Below, piece after piece: positions 1 through 8,392 of a DNA stretch of 64,000 nt; position 1 is the first letter of the stretch, and each line of letters starts with the position of its first letter. The stretch is from assembly GCA_017463255.1 (NCBI GenBank), contig JAFTPP010000013.1, forward strand, positions 146,882-210,881, in the 5' to 3' direction. The translations under genes were made by a program, and so were the position numbers. Below the pieces are notes generated by a model that saw nothing but the letters and a program-made list of their open reading frames with translations, was not told where the DNA came from and searched no databases. Origin of the DNA: Lachnospiraceae bacterium (GTDB lineage Bacteria > Bacillota > Clostridia > Lachnospirales > Lachnospiraceae).

Positions 1-795
1 GATTTGCGTATGATTATGCAGACTGTGGATTTGTACGATACCCTTACTTTTGAAAAACAACCACAGGGAATCAGTCTTAGTATTGACAATCAGGAGTTAC
101 CGGTTGATGAGAATAATCTAATCTACAAAGCTGCGAAGCTAATGACAGATACTTACGGAATTGACGGCGGTGTGAAGATTACCTTAAATAAGAGAATTCC
201 CATTGCAGCAGGCATGGCAGGGGGAAGCACGGACGCGGCAGCTACCTTAAAGGGAATGCGTGATTTGTACGGGCTTATGGTTTCTGATGAGGAGTTATGC
301 CGGATTGGAGTAAAAATAGGTGCGGATGTGCCGTATTGTGTGATGGGCGGAACTTATCTTGCAGAAGGAATCGGGGAAGTTCTTACCAAGTTACCTATGC
401 CACCGAAAGCAGTTCTTCTTTTGGCAAAACCGGACATTAATGTTTCTACAGCATTTGTATACGGTAATTTAAAATTAACAGAAAAGACTTATCATCCGGA
501 TATTGATACGCAGATAGATGCCCTTCATAAGGGAGATTTGCAGGATTTGGTAGCAAATATGGGAAATGTGCTTGAAAGTGTTACGGCACCTGCTCATCCG
601 GTTATTGGGAAGATTGAGCAGATTATGAGAGAATGTGGGGCCATGGGTGCTATGATGAGCGGAAGCGGTCCTACGGTATTTGGTATTTTTACAGAGGAAG
701 AGACAGCAAAGAAGGCGTATGATGTGTTAATAGCGCAAGGGATGACACAGGTTTATATTTCTTCTTTTATCAATTTTGAAAGTACGGAGGTTTAG
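1..795 (+). CDS. ispE: 4-diphosphocytidyl-2-C-methyl-D-erythritol kinase, 5' end outside window
   Basis: This is the C-terminal part of the GHMP-family kinase that phosphorylates CDP-methylerythritol in the MEP route to isoprenoids, in the cytoplasm. The reading frame is open from base 1, so the normal N-terminus (about 25 residues) lies upstream of the window. The GHMP ATP-binding motif is visible as PIAAGMAGGSTDAAATL and the C-terminal GHMP motif as MMSGSGPTVFGIF. The stop at 793-795 is two bases before the next start, and the next gene's ribosome site (ACGGAGG) lies inside the 3' end of ispE, so the GntR gene is probably co-transcribed and translationally coupled. The family call is secure. 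The only defect is truncation by the window edge. Confidence 0.95.
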   Translation, partial: DLRMIMQTVDLYDTLTFEKQPQGISLSIDNQELPVDENNLIYKAAKLMTDTYGIDGGVKITLNKRIPIAAGMAGGSTDAAATLKGMRDLYGLMVSDEELCRIGVKIGADVPYCVMGGTYLAEGIGEVLTKLPMPPKAVLLLAKPDINVSTAFVYGNLKLTEKTYHPDIDTQIDALHKGDLQDLVANMGNVLESVTAPAHPVIGKIEQIMRECGAMGAMMSGSGPTVFGIFTEEETAKKAYDVLIAQGMTQVYISSFINFESTEV

Positions 796-796
796 T

Positions 797-1477
797 ATGG
801 GTCAGGATATGTATGTGAATATGGATGAATTTCTGCCGTTACGTGATGTGGTATTTAAGACCTTACGTCAGGCTATTTTAAAGGGAGAGTTAAAGCCCGG
901 TGAGCGTTTGATGGAGATTCATCTGGCAAACAAGTTAGGGGTTAGCCGTACTCCCATAAGAGAAGCCATCCGTATGTTGGAATTGGAAGGCCTTGTTATT
1001 ATGATTCCAAGGCGCGGTGCTGAGGTTGCGCAGATTACGGAAAAGAATATGAAGGATGTTCTGGAAGTAAGAAAGTCCTTAGATGCATTGTCTGTCCAGC
1101 TTGCCTGCGAACGCATTACCGAGGAAGAAAAGGTGGCTTTAAAGGCAGCAAAAGAAGCTTTTGAAAAGGCTACGGAGACCAAGGATGTTACAGTTATTGC
1201 GGCAGCAGACGTAAAGTTTCATGATATTATTATTGAAGCAGCGGGGAATGCCAAGCTCACCCAGATGATTAACAATCTGGCAGAGCAGATGTACCGTTAT
1301 CGTTTTGAGTATTTAAAAGATGTAAGCGGACATGAGCGGATTATCAAAGAACATCAGGAAATCTATGATTCCATTATGAATGCAGATGTGGAAGGAGCAT
1401 TAGCAGCATCCGGTAAGCATATTGATAATCAGGAAACTTCTATTATCCGTCAGTTAAAGTTGGATATTGTAAGATAA
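797..1477 (+). CDS. GntR-family regulator, FadR/FCD type
   Basis: A 226-residue transcription factor. Residues about 10-75 form a winged helix-turn-helix typical of GntR (LKPGERLMEIHLANKLGVS then RTPIREAIRMLELEGLV). Residues about 80-220 look like an all-helical FCD effector-binding domain, starting EVRKSLDALSVQLACERI. I chose the ATG at 797 because ACGGAGG at 784-790 is well spaced for it; the frame is open 21 bases upstream without a ribosome site. FCD regulators commonly bind organic acids and repress metabolic operons, but nothing here names the ligand. It lies directly behind ispE, an arrangement I believe is frequent in Lachnospiraceae, and is followed by about 80 bases without a gene. 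Confidence 0.9.
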   Translation: MGQDMYVNMDEFLPLRDVVFKTLRQAILKGELKPGERLMEIHLANKLGVSRTPIREAIRMLELEGLVIMIPRRGAEVAQITEKNMKDVLEVRKSLDALSVQLACERITEEEKVALKAAKEAFEKATETKDVTVIAAADVKFHDIIIEAAGNAKLTQMINNLAEQMYRYRFEYLKDVSGHERIIKEHQEIYDSIMNADVEGALAASGKHIDNQETSIIRQLKLDIVR

Positions 1478-1560
1478 ATATAAATGATTAAGTTCTCTTT
1501 TTATGGATAGACTCTAAGTGTAAGAAAGCTTAGATAAGAGGCAAATAGCAGGGAGGACTT

Positions 1561-1878
1561 ATGAATCAGAAAACAAAGTGGAAAGAGTTTATTATATTGG
1601 TAGCGTTTACCGTATCTTTTTGGGGTATCTTTTATCCGAATTTTTCCTTGACGGAAGATGTATGTGTGATAAGATATGAAGATGGCAGCAGGGTAGAGAT
1701 AGAAGACTTAAATGAAGAAGCCTTGCAGGAATTGTTAGACAAGGAACTTATCTCAAAAAAAGAGTATGAAAGGCTGTCGGAAAAGATAGATAAACCCACT
1801 ACTTACATGGATTTGCGAGAACACAAGGTTACATATAAGAGTAAGTTGTTTGAGTGGATAAAAAGAATGATAAGATAG
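1561..1878 (+). CDS. Small membrane-anchored protein of unknown function
   Basis: A 105-residue protein that I do not recognise. Residues about 11-28 (FIILVAFTVSFWGIFYPN) form one hydrophobic segment, either an uncleaved anchor or a signal peptide. The rest is charged and probably helical, with a short strand (VCVIRYEDGSRVEI) before it. The topology suggests a small extracytoplasmic domain tethered to the membrane. The start is well supported by AGGGAGG before the ATG. It ends 13 bases before murI and probably belongs to the same transcript, which hints at an envelope-related role; that is inference only. Confidence 0.7.
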   Translation: MNQKTKWKEFIILVAFTVSFWGIFYPNFSLTEDVCVIRYEDGSRVEIEDLNEEALQELLDKELISKKEYERLSEKIDKPTTYMDLREHKVTYKSKLFEWIKRMIR

Positions 1879-1891
1879 ATTGGAGATTAGC

Positions 1892-2731
1892 ATGTCATTA
1901 GATATGAATCTTTTAGACGCCCAGGCACCCATCGGGGTATTTGATTCAGGTGTAGGCGGTCTTACGGTAGTCAAAGAAATCATGCATCAGATTCCGAATG
2001 AGAGAATCGTATATTTTGGGGATACAGCCCGTGTTCCTTACGGAAGTAAGTCCAAGGACACCATAACCCGTTATTCCAGACAGATTGCTCATTTTTTGGA
2101 AACCCAGAAGGTAAAAGCAATTGTGGTTGCCTGTAATACGGCCAGTGCTTATGCCTTAGAGGATTTGGAAAAAGAAATCAGTGTGCCGATGATTGGTGTG
2201 GTAAAGCCGGGTGCCAAGGTGGCAACGGAAACTACCCGTAACGGTAAGGTGGGGGTTATTGCTACGGAAGGAACCATTGGCAGTAAGATTTATTCCCAGT
2301 ACATAAATCAAATCACAAAAGATATTAAGGTAATCGGCAAAGCATGTCCTCTTTTTGTTCCTCTTGTGGAGGAAGGACTGTTGCAGGACCCTGTAACGGA
2401 TGAAATTGCAAGAAGATATTTGGCAGAGCTTATTGATATTGGAATTGACACATTGATTTTAGGATGTACTCATTATCCTTTAATCCGTTCTACCATACAA
2501 AAGATAATGGGAGACGCAGTAACTTTAGTAAATCCTGCATACGAAACAGCAAGAGAGTTAAAAGAGTTACTGGAAAAGAGAAATCTATTGAATGACAAAC
2601 CGATTTTGCTGGGAGAAGACGGACACCGTTTCTTTGTCAGCGATGCTGCAGATAAGTTTAAGGTGTTTGCAAATTCAATTTTGAAGTACGGTATTTTATC
2701 AGCCAAAGTAGTTGATGCCGGTGATTATTAG
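1892..2731 (+). CDS. murI: Glutamate racemase
   Basis: A 279-residue cytoplasmic cofactor-independent racemase that converts L-glutamate to D-glutamate for peptidoglycan. Both halves of the Asp/Glu racemase fold are present: IGVFDSGVGGLTVV at residues 14-27, YFGDTARVPYG at 41-51, the first catalytic cysteine C81 in VVACNTASA and the second, C192, in LGCTHYPLI. The ATG at 1892 is preferred over a TTG 12 bases upstream, because TTGGAG at 1880-1885 then works as the ribosome site. It lies between a small membrane protein and a DUF1934 protein in a same-strand run ending at the terminator at 3173. Confidence 0.97.
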   Translation: MSLDMNLLDAQAPIGVFDSGVGGLTVVKEIMHQIPNERIVYFGDTARVPYGSKSKDTITRYSRQIAHFLETQKVKAIVVACNTASAYALEDLEKEISVPMIGVVKPGAKVATETTRNGKVGVIATEGTIGSKIYSQYINQITKDIKVIGKACPLFVPLVEEGLLQDPVTDEIARRYLAELIDIGIDTLILGCTHYPLIRSTIQKIMGDAVTLVNPAYETARELKELLEKRNLLNDKPILLGEDGHRFFVSDAADKFKVFANSILKYGILSAKVVDAGDY

Positions 2732-2749
2732 TCGGAATGGAGACATTTT

Positions 2750-3193
2750 ATGACCAAGGATGTATTAGTAGCCATTAAGGGTCTTCAGTTTGAAGGCGAT
2801 ATGGATGCGGAAGCAATTGAAGTAATTAATAAAGGTGAATATTATAAAAAGAACGAAGGACACTATGTTATTTTTGATGAAGTGACAGAAGGCTTTAAGG
2901 AAAAGACCAAGAATATTCTTCATGTCAAGGGCGATTCTGTGGAATTAACAAAGCGTGGTCTTGTGAATGTGCATATGTCTTTTGAAGAAAATAAGAAGAA
3001 CATGACCCAGTATTCCACACCCTATGGTAATATTATGATAGGGATTGATACAAAGAGTATTAAGATGGAGGAAAAAGAGGACCGGTTGCAGATAGGAATT
3101 GAGTATGCACTGGAGCTTAACTATGAACATTTCGCAGACTGTAATATTGAAATGGATATCAGATCAAAAAATAAAGGAGCAATGCTTGTGTAG
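2750..3193 (+). CDS. DUF1934 family protein (YwiB-like)
   Basis: A 147-residue protein matching the DUF1934 pattern, a small lipocalin-like beta-barrel family of unknown function in Firmicutes. The diagnostic run is an N-terminal strand (DVLVAIKGLQFEG), a central HYVIFDE, LTKRGLVNVHMSFEE, then TPYGNIMIGIDTKSIKM, and a C-terminal strand ending in NIEMDI. There is no signal peptide, so it is probably cytoplasmic. It starts 18 bases after murI. Its stop codon (3191-3193) lies inside the loop and stem of the transcription terminator, so the coding region runs into the hairpin. Confidence 0.85.
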   Translation: MTKDVLVAIKGLQFEGDMDAEAIEVINKGEYYKKNEGHYVIFDEVTEGFKEKTKNILHVKGDSVELTKRGLVNVHMSFEENKKNMTQYSTPYGNIMIGIDTKSIKMEEKEDRLQIGIEYALELNYEHFADCNIEMDIRSKNKGAMLV

Positions 3194-3212
3194 CATTGCT
3201 CCTTTGTTTTTT
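3173..3212 (+). terminator. Rho-independent terminator after the murI operon
   Basis: A perfect 14-bp stem (AAAGGAGCAATGCT at 3173-3186 with AGCATTGCTCCTTT at 3192-3205), a 5-base loop and a T-rich tail. The upstream gene's stop codon overlaps the loop and the right arm. Confidence 0.9.
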
Positions 3213-3247
3213 GTTATAGTGGCTTAGCGCCTGCATCTTAGTATTTC

Positions 3248-3733
3248 CTACAATGGCTTAGCGCCTGCTTTTTCCTGCATCTTTTCTACAAATTTCTTGT
3301 AGCGGCTCTTTTTCTTTTTCTTCTTACCGGTATCAGCATCTGTAATCGGTTTTCTAAGACCTTTTACTTCAGTAATATAGATACCGCTGATAACTGCTTT
3401 TACTTCTTTTTTTACAGGTACATCTTCAAAAATCTTAGCATCACACACAAGAGACATAATCTGCGGACCGATTTTAGCTTTTACAATCGGAAGCTTTGAA
3501 CGTCTCATCATCTTAGGCGTTTGTGCCAGTACCGATTGGGGCAGCCCCGAATCCATTAGTTTCATCTTTTTCTTATCAATGATGAGCATGCTGACCGTTT
3601 GTTTGTTTGCTTCAATCTGTGCCTGCTGTGCATCCTGTTTCTTCTGCATCTTTCTTCCGATGAAGAACAAAATAACTAAAAGCACAATTACTATAATTAA
3701 AATAATTAGCAATACTTTTAAAAAAGTTCCCAT
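3248..3733 (-). CDS. Single-pass membrane protein with basic C-terminus, unknown function
   Basis: A 161-residue protein with one strong N-terminal transmembrane helix (residues about 4-26, rich in Leu/Ile/Val) followed by a cytoplasmic basic region and a very lysine-rich tail (GKKKKKKSRYKKF). No named family was recognised. The ATG at 3733 is chosen because GGAGG lies directly upstream on the minus strand (complement of 3738-3742); an in-frame extension to 3778 lacks a ribosome site. The 3' end carries a 15-bp direct repeat (3220-3234 and 3254-3268), as if the last codons had been duplicated past the stop. It is divergent from the FKBP lipoprotein gene. Confidence 0.75.
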   Translation of the reverse strand: MGTFLKVLLIILIIVIVLLVILFFIGRKMQKKQDAQQAQIEANKQTVSMLIIDKKKMKLMDSGLPQSVLAQTPKMMRRSKLPIVKAKIGPQIMSLVCDAKIFEDVPVKKEVKAVISGIYITEVKGLRKPITDADTGKKKKKKSRYKKFVEKMQEKAGAKPL

Positions 3734-3988
3734 GTATCCTCCATTCCGAAACGTTTGAGAAAACGTCCCGTCATTCATTCTGCGAAAACAATCATAACAT
3801 CAATCTGCTTTTCTTGCAACCTTTTTCAAGGTAGGAATTTCCTATTCACGTGGCTTTAAAAGTGTGAAGTTTTTGTTAATTTGGACGAAACTCTTTTAAA
3901 ATCGGTTTGATTATGGTATAAGTTATAGAGTGTGCTGTAGAATAGAACACATATTGGAGAAATGTTTTTGCAATTTTTGGAGGAAAAA

Positions 3989-5209
3989 ATGAAAAAGAAA
4001 ATAGCTTTACTGTTGCTTTCCATTATGGTAGTGGGAACAATGGCAGGATGTGGTAAAAAAGATACTGAAACAAGTAAGGATACCGGCTCTGACGGACAGA
4101 ATACAGAAAATACAGATGTTGACAGTTCGAGCACATCAGATTCAGGAGAAGAAGATTCAACAGCAGATTCTTCAACAGATAATTCTCAGGTGGGACCAAA
4201 AGAAACATTGGCTACCCTTGATACATCATTATATGTAACTCTTGGGGAATACAAGGGAATTACGGTAGATGTTGAGAAATTAACAGTAGATGATGCAAAG
4301 GTAGAAGAATATATTCAGGATTATTTAATTCCGGGATATGCTGATTATGTAGAGTTTACAGAAGAGCAGGTTATTGAAAACGGTGACTTTGTAACATACG
4401 CGTGTGTGGGTAGAATTGACGGCGAAATATTTGACGGTGGAAGTTCTACAGAAGGAAGTGACTGGACTGTTACTGTCGGTTCAGGACAGATGATTCCCGG
4501 CTTTGAAGAAGGTATGCTTGGCATGAAAGTGGGAGAAACAAAAGATGTTGTTACTACTTTCCCGGCAGACTATATGATGGCAGACCTTGCAGGTAAGGAA
4601 GCTGTATTTACGATTACAGTGAATAAGGCTGAAAAGCTTATTACTGCGGATTCATTAACAGCAGAAGTTCTTGCATATTATGAGTATGCTGACGAGCAGG
4701 CATGCCGTGATGATGTGAAAGCAGCATTGATTGAAGAATATGAAATACAGTACATTGAAGCGTACGAGACAGCAGTACTGAAGGAAGTACAGGCCGGATG
4801 TACTTTTGCAGAGGAATTACCTCAGTTCTTAATTGATTTGTTTGTAGCTGACCAGAGCCAGTATTATGAATACTACGCTTCTTTATTTGGAATGGAATTG
4901 AGCGCATTTGTGGAATCTTACTTACAGGTAACCATGGATGAATACAATTCACAGATTCAGGAAATTTCAAAAGAGTATGCACGCCAGTACATTATGTATG
5001 AAGCAATTGCAGACGCAGAAGGCATTGACTTAACCAAAGAAGAAATCGATGTTTATGGTGAAGAAACTGTTATAGAGTACGGTTACGAAAACCTTGACGC
5101 ATTATATGCGGACTTCGGATATGATGAATACAGAGACTTTGTCACAATCAATGAAGTAATTGCTGTGATTATGGAAAATGCTTCAAATTCCAATGCTACA
5201 GCACAGTAA
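3989..5209 (+). CDS. FKBP-type peptidyl-prolyl isomerase lipoprotein (trigger-factor-like)
   Basis: A 406-residue exported lipoprotein. The N-terminus is a type II signal peptide with lipobox MAGC, so the mature protein is anchored outside the cytoplasmic membrane. A low-complexity Ser/Thr/Asp/Glu linker of about 50 residues follows. Residues about 130-214 form the FKBP domain, with FDGGS and MIPGFEEGMLGMKVGE as the recognisable PPIase core. The remaining 190 residues are helical and resemble the trigger-factor C-terminal chaperone arms. The likely role is folding of secreted proteins at the membrane surface. The ATG at 3989 follows TTGGAGG; a frame extension upstream (3962) would destroy the signal peptide. 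A terminator follows at 5257. Confidence 0.88.
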   Translation: MKKKIALLLLSIMVVGTMAGCGKKDTETSKDTGSDGQNTENTDVDSSSTSDSGEEDSTADSSTDNSQVGPKETLATLDTSLYVTLGEYKGITVDVEKLTVDDAKVEEYIQDYLIPGYADYVEFTEEQVIENGDFVTYACVGRIDGEIFDGGSSTEGSDWTVTVGSGQMIPGFEEGMLGMKVGETKDVVTTFPADYMMADLAGKEAVFTITVNKAEKLITADSLTAEVLAYYEYADEQACRDDVKAALIEEYEIQYIEAYETAVLKEVQAGCTFAEELPQFLIDLFVADQSQYYEYYASLFGMELSAFVESYLQVTMDEYNSQIQEISKEYARQYIMYEAIADAEGIDLTKEEIDVYGEETVIEYGYENLDALYADFGYDEYRDFVTINEVIAVIMENASNSNATAQ

Positions 5210-5256
5210 ATTGAATTCAAGCGTTTTGATTCAATTTAATTCGGCGACTTAATAAA

Positions 5257-5314
5257 CGGTACTGCATCCAATGAGCGCATTTTATGGGCTTGGTTGGATG
5301 CAGTATCGTTTTTT
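5257..5314 (+). terminator. Rho-independent terminator after FKBP lipoprotein
   Basis: A 15-bp inverted repeat (CGGTACTGCATCCAA at 5257-5271 and TTGGATGCAGTATCG at 5294-5308, one G-T pair) with a 22-base loop, followed by six T residues. A smaller AT-rich inverted repeat (AAATTGAAT / ATTCAATTT, 5208-5237) precedes it. Confidence 0.75.
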
Positions 5315-5362
5315 GTTGCTTGAAGCATGTTGCATTAGGGCAAAAATTGGGTGAAGCCCCCC

Positions 5363-5763
5363 GCAGGAAGAAAAGAAGCATGCAGGTGGGGCAGCACAAG
5401 AAAGAAAATCCCCCCTGCAGGAAGAAAAGAAGCGTGCAGGTGGGGCAGTACAAGAGAGAAAGCCCCCCCCTGTAGGAAGAAAAGAAGCATGCAGGTGGGG
5501 CAGCACAAAGAAGAGGAGCCCCCCTGCAGGAAGAAAAGAAGCATGCAGGTGGGGCAGTACAAGAGAGAAAGGCCCCCCTGTAGGAAGAAAAGAAGCATGC
5601 AGGTGGGGCAGTACAAGAGAGAAAATCCCCCCTGCAGGAAGAAAAGAAGCATGCAGGTGGGGCAGCACAAGAAAGAAAATCCCCCCTGCAGGAAGAAAAG
5701 AAGCATGCAGGTGGGGCAGCACAAGAAAGAAAATCCCCCTGCAGGAAGAAAAGCAACAAAATA
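5363..5763 (+). repeat. 54-bp tandem repeat array (minisatellite), about 7.5 copies
   Basis: Copies start with GCAGGAAGAAAAG or GTAGGAAGAAAAG at 5363, 5417, 5472, 5526, 5580, 5634, 5688 and 5741. The spacing is 54, with one 55 and one 53, and the last copy decays after about 15 bases. Each unit carries GAAGCATGCAGGTGGGGCAG and a C-run of 5-8 bases. Copies differ at a few positions (GCAGG/GTAGG; CAGCAC/CAGTAC; AAAATC/AAAGC/GGAGC). Because 54 is 18 codons, both strands stay open over long stretches: Lys/Arg-rich 18-mers on plus, Cys/Phe/Pro-rich 18-mers on minus. No ribosome site or start convinces me that either is translated. The DNA is purine-skewed and unlike its surroundings. It fills the gap between the FKBP gene and murE. 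Confidence 0.9.
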
Positions 5764-5793
5764 GTGGGGCGCAACATAAAATGTGCGCCCCAC
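5764..5793. repeat. Perfect hairpin closing the tandem array
   Basis: GTGGGGCGC at 5764-5772 pairs with GCGCCCCAC at 5785-5793, and ACAT/ATGT extends the stem past a bulged A, around an AAA loop. The left arm begins in the last decayed repeat copy (the GTGGGGC motif). No T-run follows on plus. On the minus strand it lies downstream of murE, so a role at the murE 3' end is possible but unproven. The stretch 5794-5900 shows nothing else. Confidence 0.6.
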
Positions 5794-5900
5794 TTAGCTT
5801 GCATTTCTTGTATTGTAGCCCGGCATCCCTGAATAGCGTCGCGTGACTCGCACGAACCGCCTCCCGGAACAAGCCAGAATACTCCACAAACCACGCCCCT

Positions 5901-7385
5901 TTATTTCCCATGTTTGCGGGCATATTCTTCAATGACTTCACGTTCGCTAAAGTGATATTTAACACCACGGATTTCCTGGTAGTCTTCGTGTCCCTTGCCA
6001 AGAAGAATGATAATATCGCCATCCTCGGCGTGGTCCATACTGTAACAGATTGCTTCAGCACGGTCATCAATTTCGATGAACTTACCATTGCTGCGGGCAA
6101 GTCCTACTTTGATGTCGGAATTAATAGAATTGATTTCCTCATCACGGGGATTATCACAAGTTAAGATAGACAATTGAGCCATCTTTCCGCATAATTCACC
6201 CATTGCATATCTTCTGAGCTTGGAACGGTTTCCGCCACCACCGTAAACACAAACAATTCGCTTCGGATTATACTCTAAAATGGTGGTGAGAAGACTTTCT
6301 ACGCTGGCTTCATTGTGAGCATAGTCAATCATTATGGTAAAACGGTCTGAAACCGGAACAATTTCCACACGTCCCCTTACCTGAATGGTTGCAAGAGAAT
6401 CTAAAATCACTGCCATATCGATGCCGAGGGCATGTCCTACAGCCAGTGCTACCAAAGAATTGTATACACTGAATTTTCCCGGAACACTTAACTCTACATG
6501 AGTACTAATAAGTCCTTTTACATCATAGGAAGCGCCAAGTACACCCGGTTTTTGCAAAAGAGCAAGGTTAACCGCCTGATAATCCGTATTCTCGCTCATA
6601 CCAAAGGTGCGTATTTCACAAGTGTGTCCTGCGATGGCCCCTTCAAAACTGGCATCGTCACGGTTAATAATTCCTACCTTACATTGCTTAAACAACAGAC
6701 TCTTACAGTAGAGATATTCCTCCATGGAAGCATGCTCATTAGGTCCGATGTGGTCTGCAGAGAAGTTGGTAAAAATACCAATATCAAAAGTGAAACCACT
6801 TACACGGTCCATTTTTAATCCCTGACTGGAAACTTCCATAACACAATATTTACAGCCGGCGTTAACCATTTCGGAGAATAAACGCTGCAACTCAAAACTT
6901 TCAGGAGTTGTGTTTGCAGTTTTTTGTTTAACACCATCAATAACAGCACCGATAGTACCGATAACACCTACCTTGGCACCGCTTTTTTCAAGGATAGACT
7001 GAATCATGTACGAAGTGGTGGTTTTTCCCTTAGTACCGGTAATACCGATGGTGGTGAGCTTACGTGCCGGATGGTCAAAATAAGCAGCAGCACAATAGCT
7101 TAATGCTTTTCGATTATTAGAAGAGCGAAGAACAGTTACGCCTTTATCTGCAGCAAGTTCCAAAACAGAAGCATCAATATCGCGGTCTGTAAAAATAGAC
7201 ACAGCGCCTGCATTAATCACTTCCGGAATCAAATCGTGAGAATCACGGGTAGTTCCCTGAATACAAATAAAAAGACAATCTTTGCTTACTTTTCTGCTGT
7301 CATAGATAACTTCTGAGATTTCAATATCACAGTTTCCTAAAATCACAGAATGCTCAATTTCTTGTATGATTTTTGATAATTTCAT
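5901..7385 (-). CDS. murE: UDP-N-acetylmuramoyl-tripeptide synthetase (meso-DAP-adding)
   Basis: A 494-residue Mur ligase that adds the third amino acid to UDP-MurNAc-L-Ala-D-Glu in the cytoplasm. The ATP-binding loop is TIGITGTKGKTTTSYMI (residues about 107-123), the central ligase motif is MEVSSQGLKMDRVSGF, and CDNPRDEE in the C-terminal domain is the DNPR signature of enzymes using meso-diaminopimelate rather than lysine. That agrees with dapF immediately upstream on the same strand (54 bases from its stop to the murE start). The ATG at 7385 follows AAAGAGGT; the frame is open to 7427 but has no better ribosome site. Confidence 0.95.
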   Translation of the reverse strand: MKLSKIIQEIEHSVILGNCDIEISEVIYDSRKVSKDCLFICIQGTTRDSHDLIPEVINAGAVSIFTDRDIDASVLELAADKGVTVLRSSNNRKALSYCAAAYFDHPARKLTTIGITGTKGKTTTSYMIQSILEKSGAKVGVIGTIGAVIDGVKQKTANTTPESFELQRLFSEMVNAGCKYCVMEVSSQGLKMDRVSGFTFDIGIFTNFSADHIGPNEHASMEEYLYCKSLLFKQCKVGIINRDDASFEGAIAGHTCEIRTFGMSENTDYQAVNLALLQKPGVLGASYDVKGLISTHVELSVPGKFSVYNSLVALAVGHALGIDMAVILDSLATIQVRGRVEIVPVSDRFTIMIDYAHNEASVESLLTTILEYNPKRIVCVYGGGGNRSKLRRYAMGELCGKMAQLSILTCDNPRDEEINSINSDIKVGLARSNGKFIEIDDRAEAICYSMDHAEDGDIIILLGKGHEDYQEIRGVKYHFSEREVIEEYARKHGK

Positions 7386-7439
7386 AGATACCTCTTTCCG
7401 TAAAAACTGCGATACGATCATTCGCATCGCAGTAAATTG

Positions 7440-8300
7440 CTACTTAGTGTAAAGATGTCCGATTTCAATTTCAGACTCAAATACAGTGTGGCTTGGCCCC
7501 ATCATCAGGACATGACCTGTAGCTTCATCCCATTCCACATACAATGGTCCGCCGATTTGCTCAACGGTTACTTTTCGGTCACACATTCCAAGAAGAATGG
7601 CAGCGACTACTGCAGTACAACAACCCGTGCCGCAACCGATGGTTTCACCGGTTCCACGTTCCCATTCCCGGATTTTTATATAATCCGGTCTTACAAACTG
7701 GGCGAAAGTAACATTGGTTTTGTTGGGAAATACATCGGTTTTATATTCAAGGGCACGTCCGTAACCATGAACGTCCAAAGTATCAACATCATCCACAAAA
7801 GTAACCATATGAGGATTACCCCAGGAGACTGCCGTTACTAAAAAAGTACGGTCAAGTACCGTCACGGGCTGATTGATAAATTCCGGCAAATCCGTGTTAA
7901 TCGGAATGACCTTAGTATCCATTCGCGGAGCACCGATGTCAGCCTTGATATTTACGGCAACACCATTTTCTACAGTGAGCCATATATGTTGGAGCCCTCC
8001 TAAAGTCTCAATGGTAAGTTCTGTTTTATCCGTTAATTTATGATCATATACATATTTGGAAAGACTTCGGAGTGCATTTCCGCACATTTCTCCTTCCGTA
8101 CCGTCAGGATTAAACATACGCATTCTAAAGTCAGCAATTTCGGAAGGACAGATTAATACCATTCCGTCTGAACCGATGGCAAAATGCCTGTTACTTACAA
8201 AACGGGCAAGGGCCGGAAGGTCCGGTAAATCCTGTGAGATTGCATTGATATAGACATAATCATTTCCATATGCCTGCATCTTGGTAAATTTCATCTTCAT
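7440..8300 (-). CDS. dapF: Diaminopimelate epimerase
   Basis: A 286-residue cytoplasmic cofactor-free epimerase converting LL- to meso-diaminopimelate for lysine and peptidoglycan. The two catalytic cysteines lie in EMCGNALRSL (C73) and IGCGTGCCTAVVAA, and the substrate loops KMQAYGNDYVYI (N-terminus) and FNPDGTEGEMCGN are intact. The first ATG (8300) has AAAGGAA about 10 bases upstream; an internal ATG two codons later is the alternative start. It precedes murE on the minus strand, a sensible pairing because its product is the MurE substrate. Confidence 0.95.
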   Translation of the reverse strand: MKMKFTKMQAYGNDYVYINAISQDLPDLPALARFVSNRHFAIGSDGMVLICPSEIADFRMRMFNPDGTEGEMCGNALRSLSKYVYDHKLTDKTELTIETLGGLQHIWLTVENGVAVNIKADIGAPRMDTKVIPINTDLPEFINQPVTVLDRTFLVTAVSWGNPHMVTFVDDVDTLDVHGYGRALEYKTDVFPNKTNVTFAQFVRPDYIKIREWERGTGETIGCGTGCCTAVVAAILLGMCDRKVTVEQIGGPLYVEWDEATGHVLMMGPSHTVFESEIEIGHLYTK

Positions 8301-8392
8301 GCTTAGTATTTCCTTTCAAAATGTTCCGGGTGACACGCCGCGTTCAAATGCCATAGTACAATACTGCCGCGCGCCGCGATTACTATGAAGGT

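Noticed and set aside
3220..3268. 15-bp direct repeat at the end of the 3248 gene
   Set aside because: It is a short local duplication of the 3' end with no likely function.
5363..5763. CRISPR-like appearance of the repeat array
   Set aside because: The repeats are directly adjacent without unique spacers, 54 bp long and with only internal variants. No cas genes are near.
5282..6100. Long open frames through the repeat region on both strands
   Set aside because: They follow from a stop-free 54-bp unit and run on the minus strand into murE in another frame. No ribosome site or plausible start supports them.
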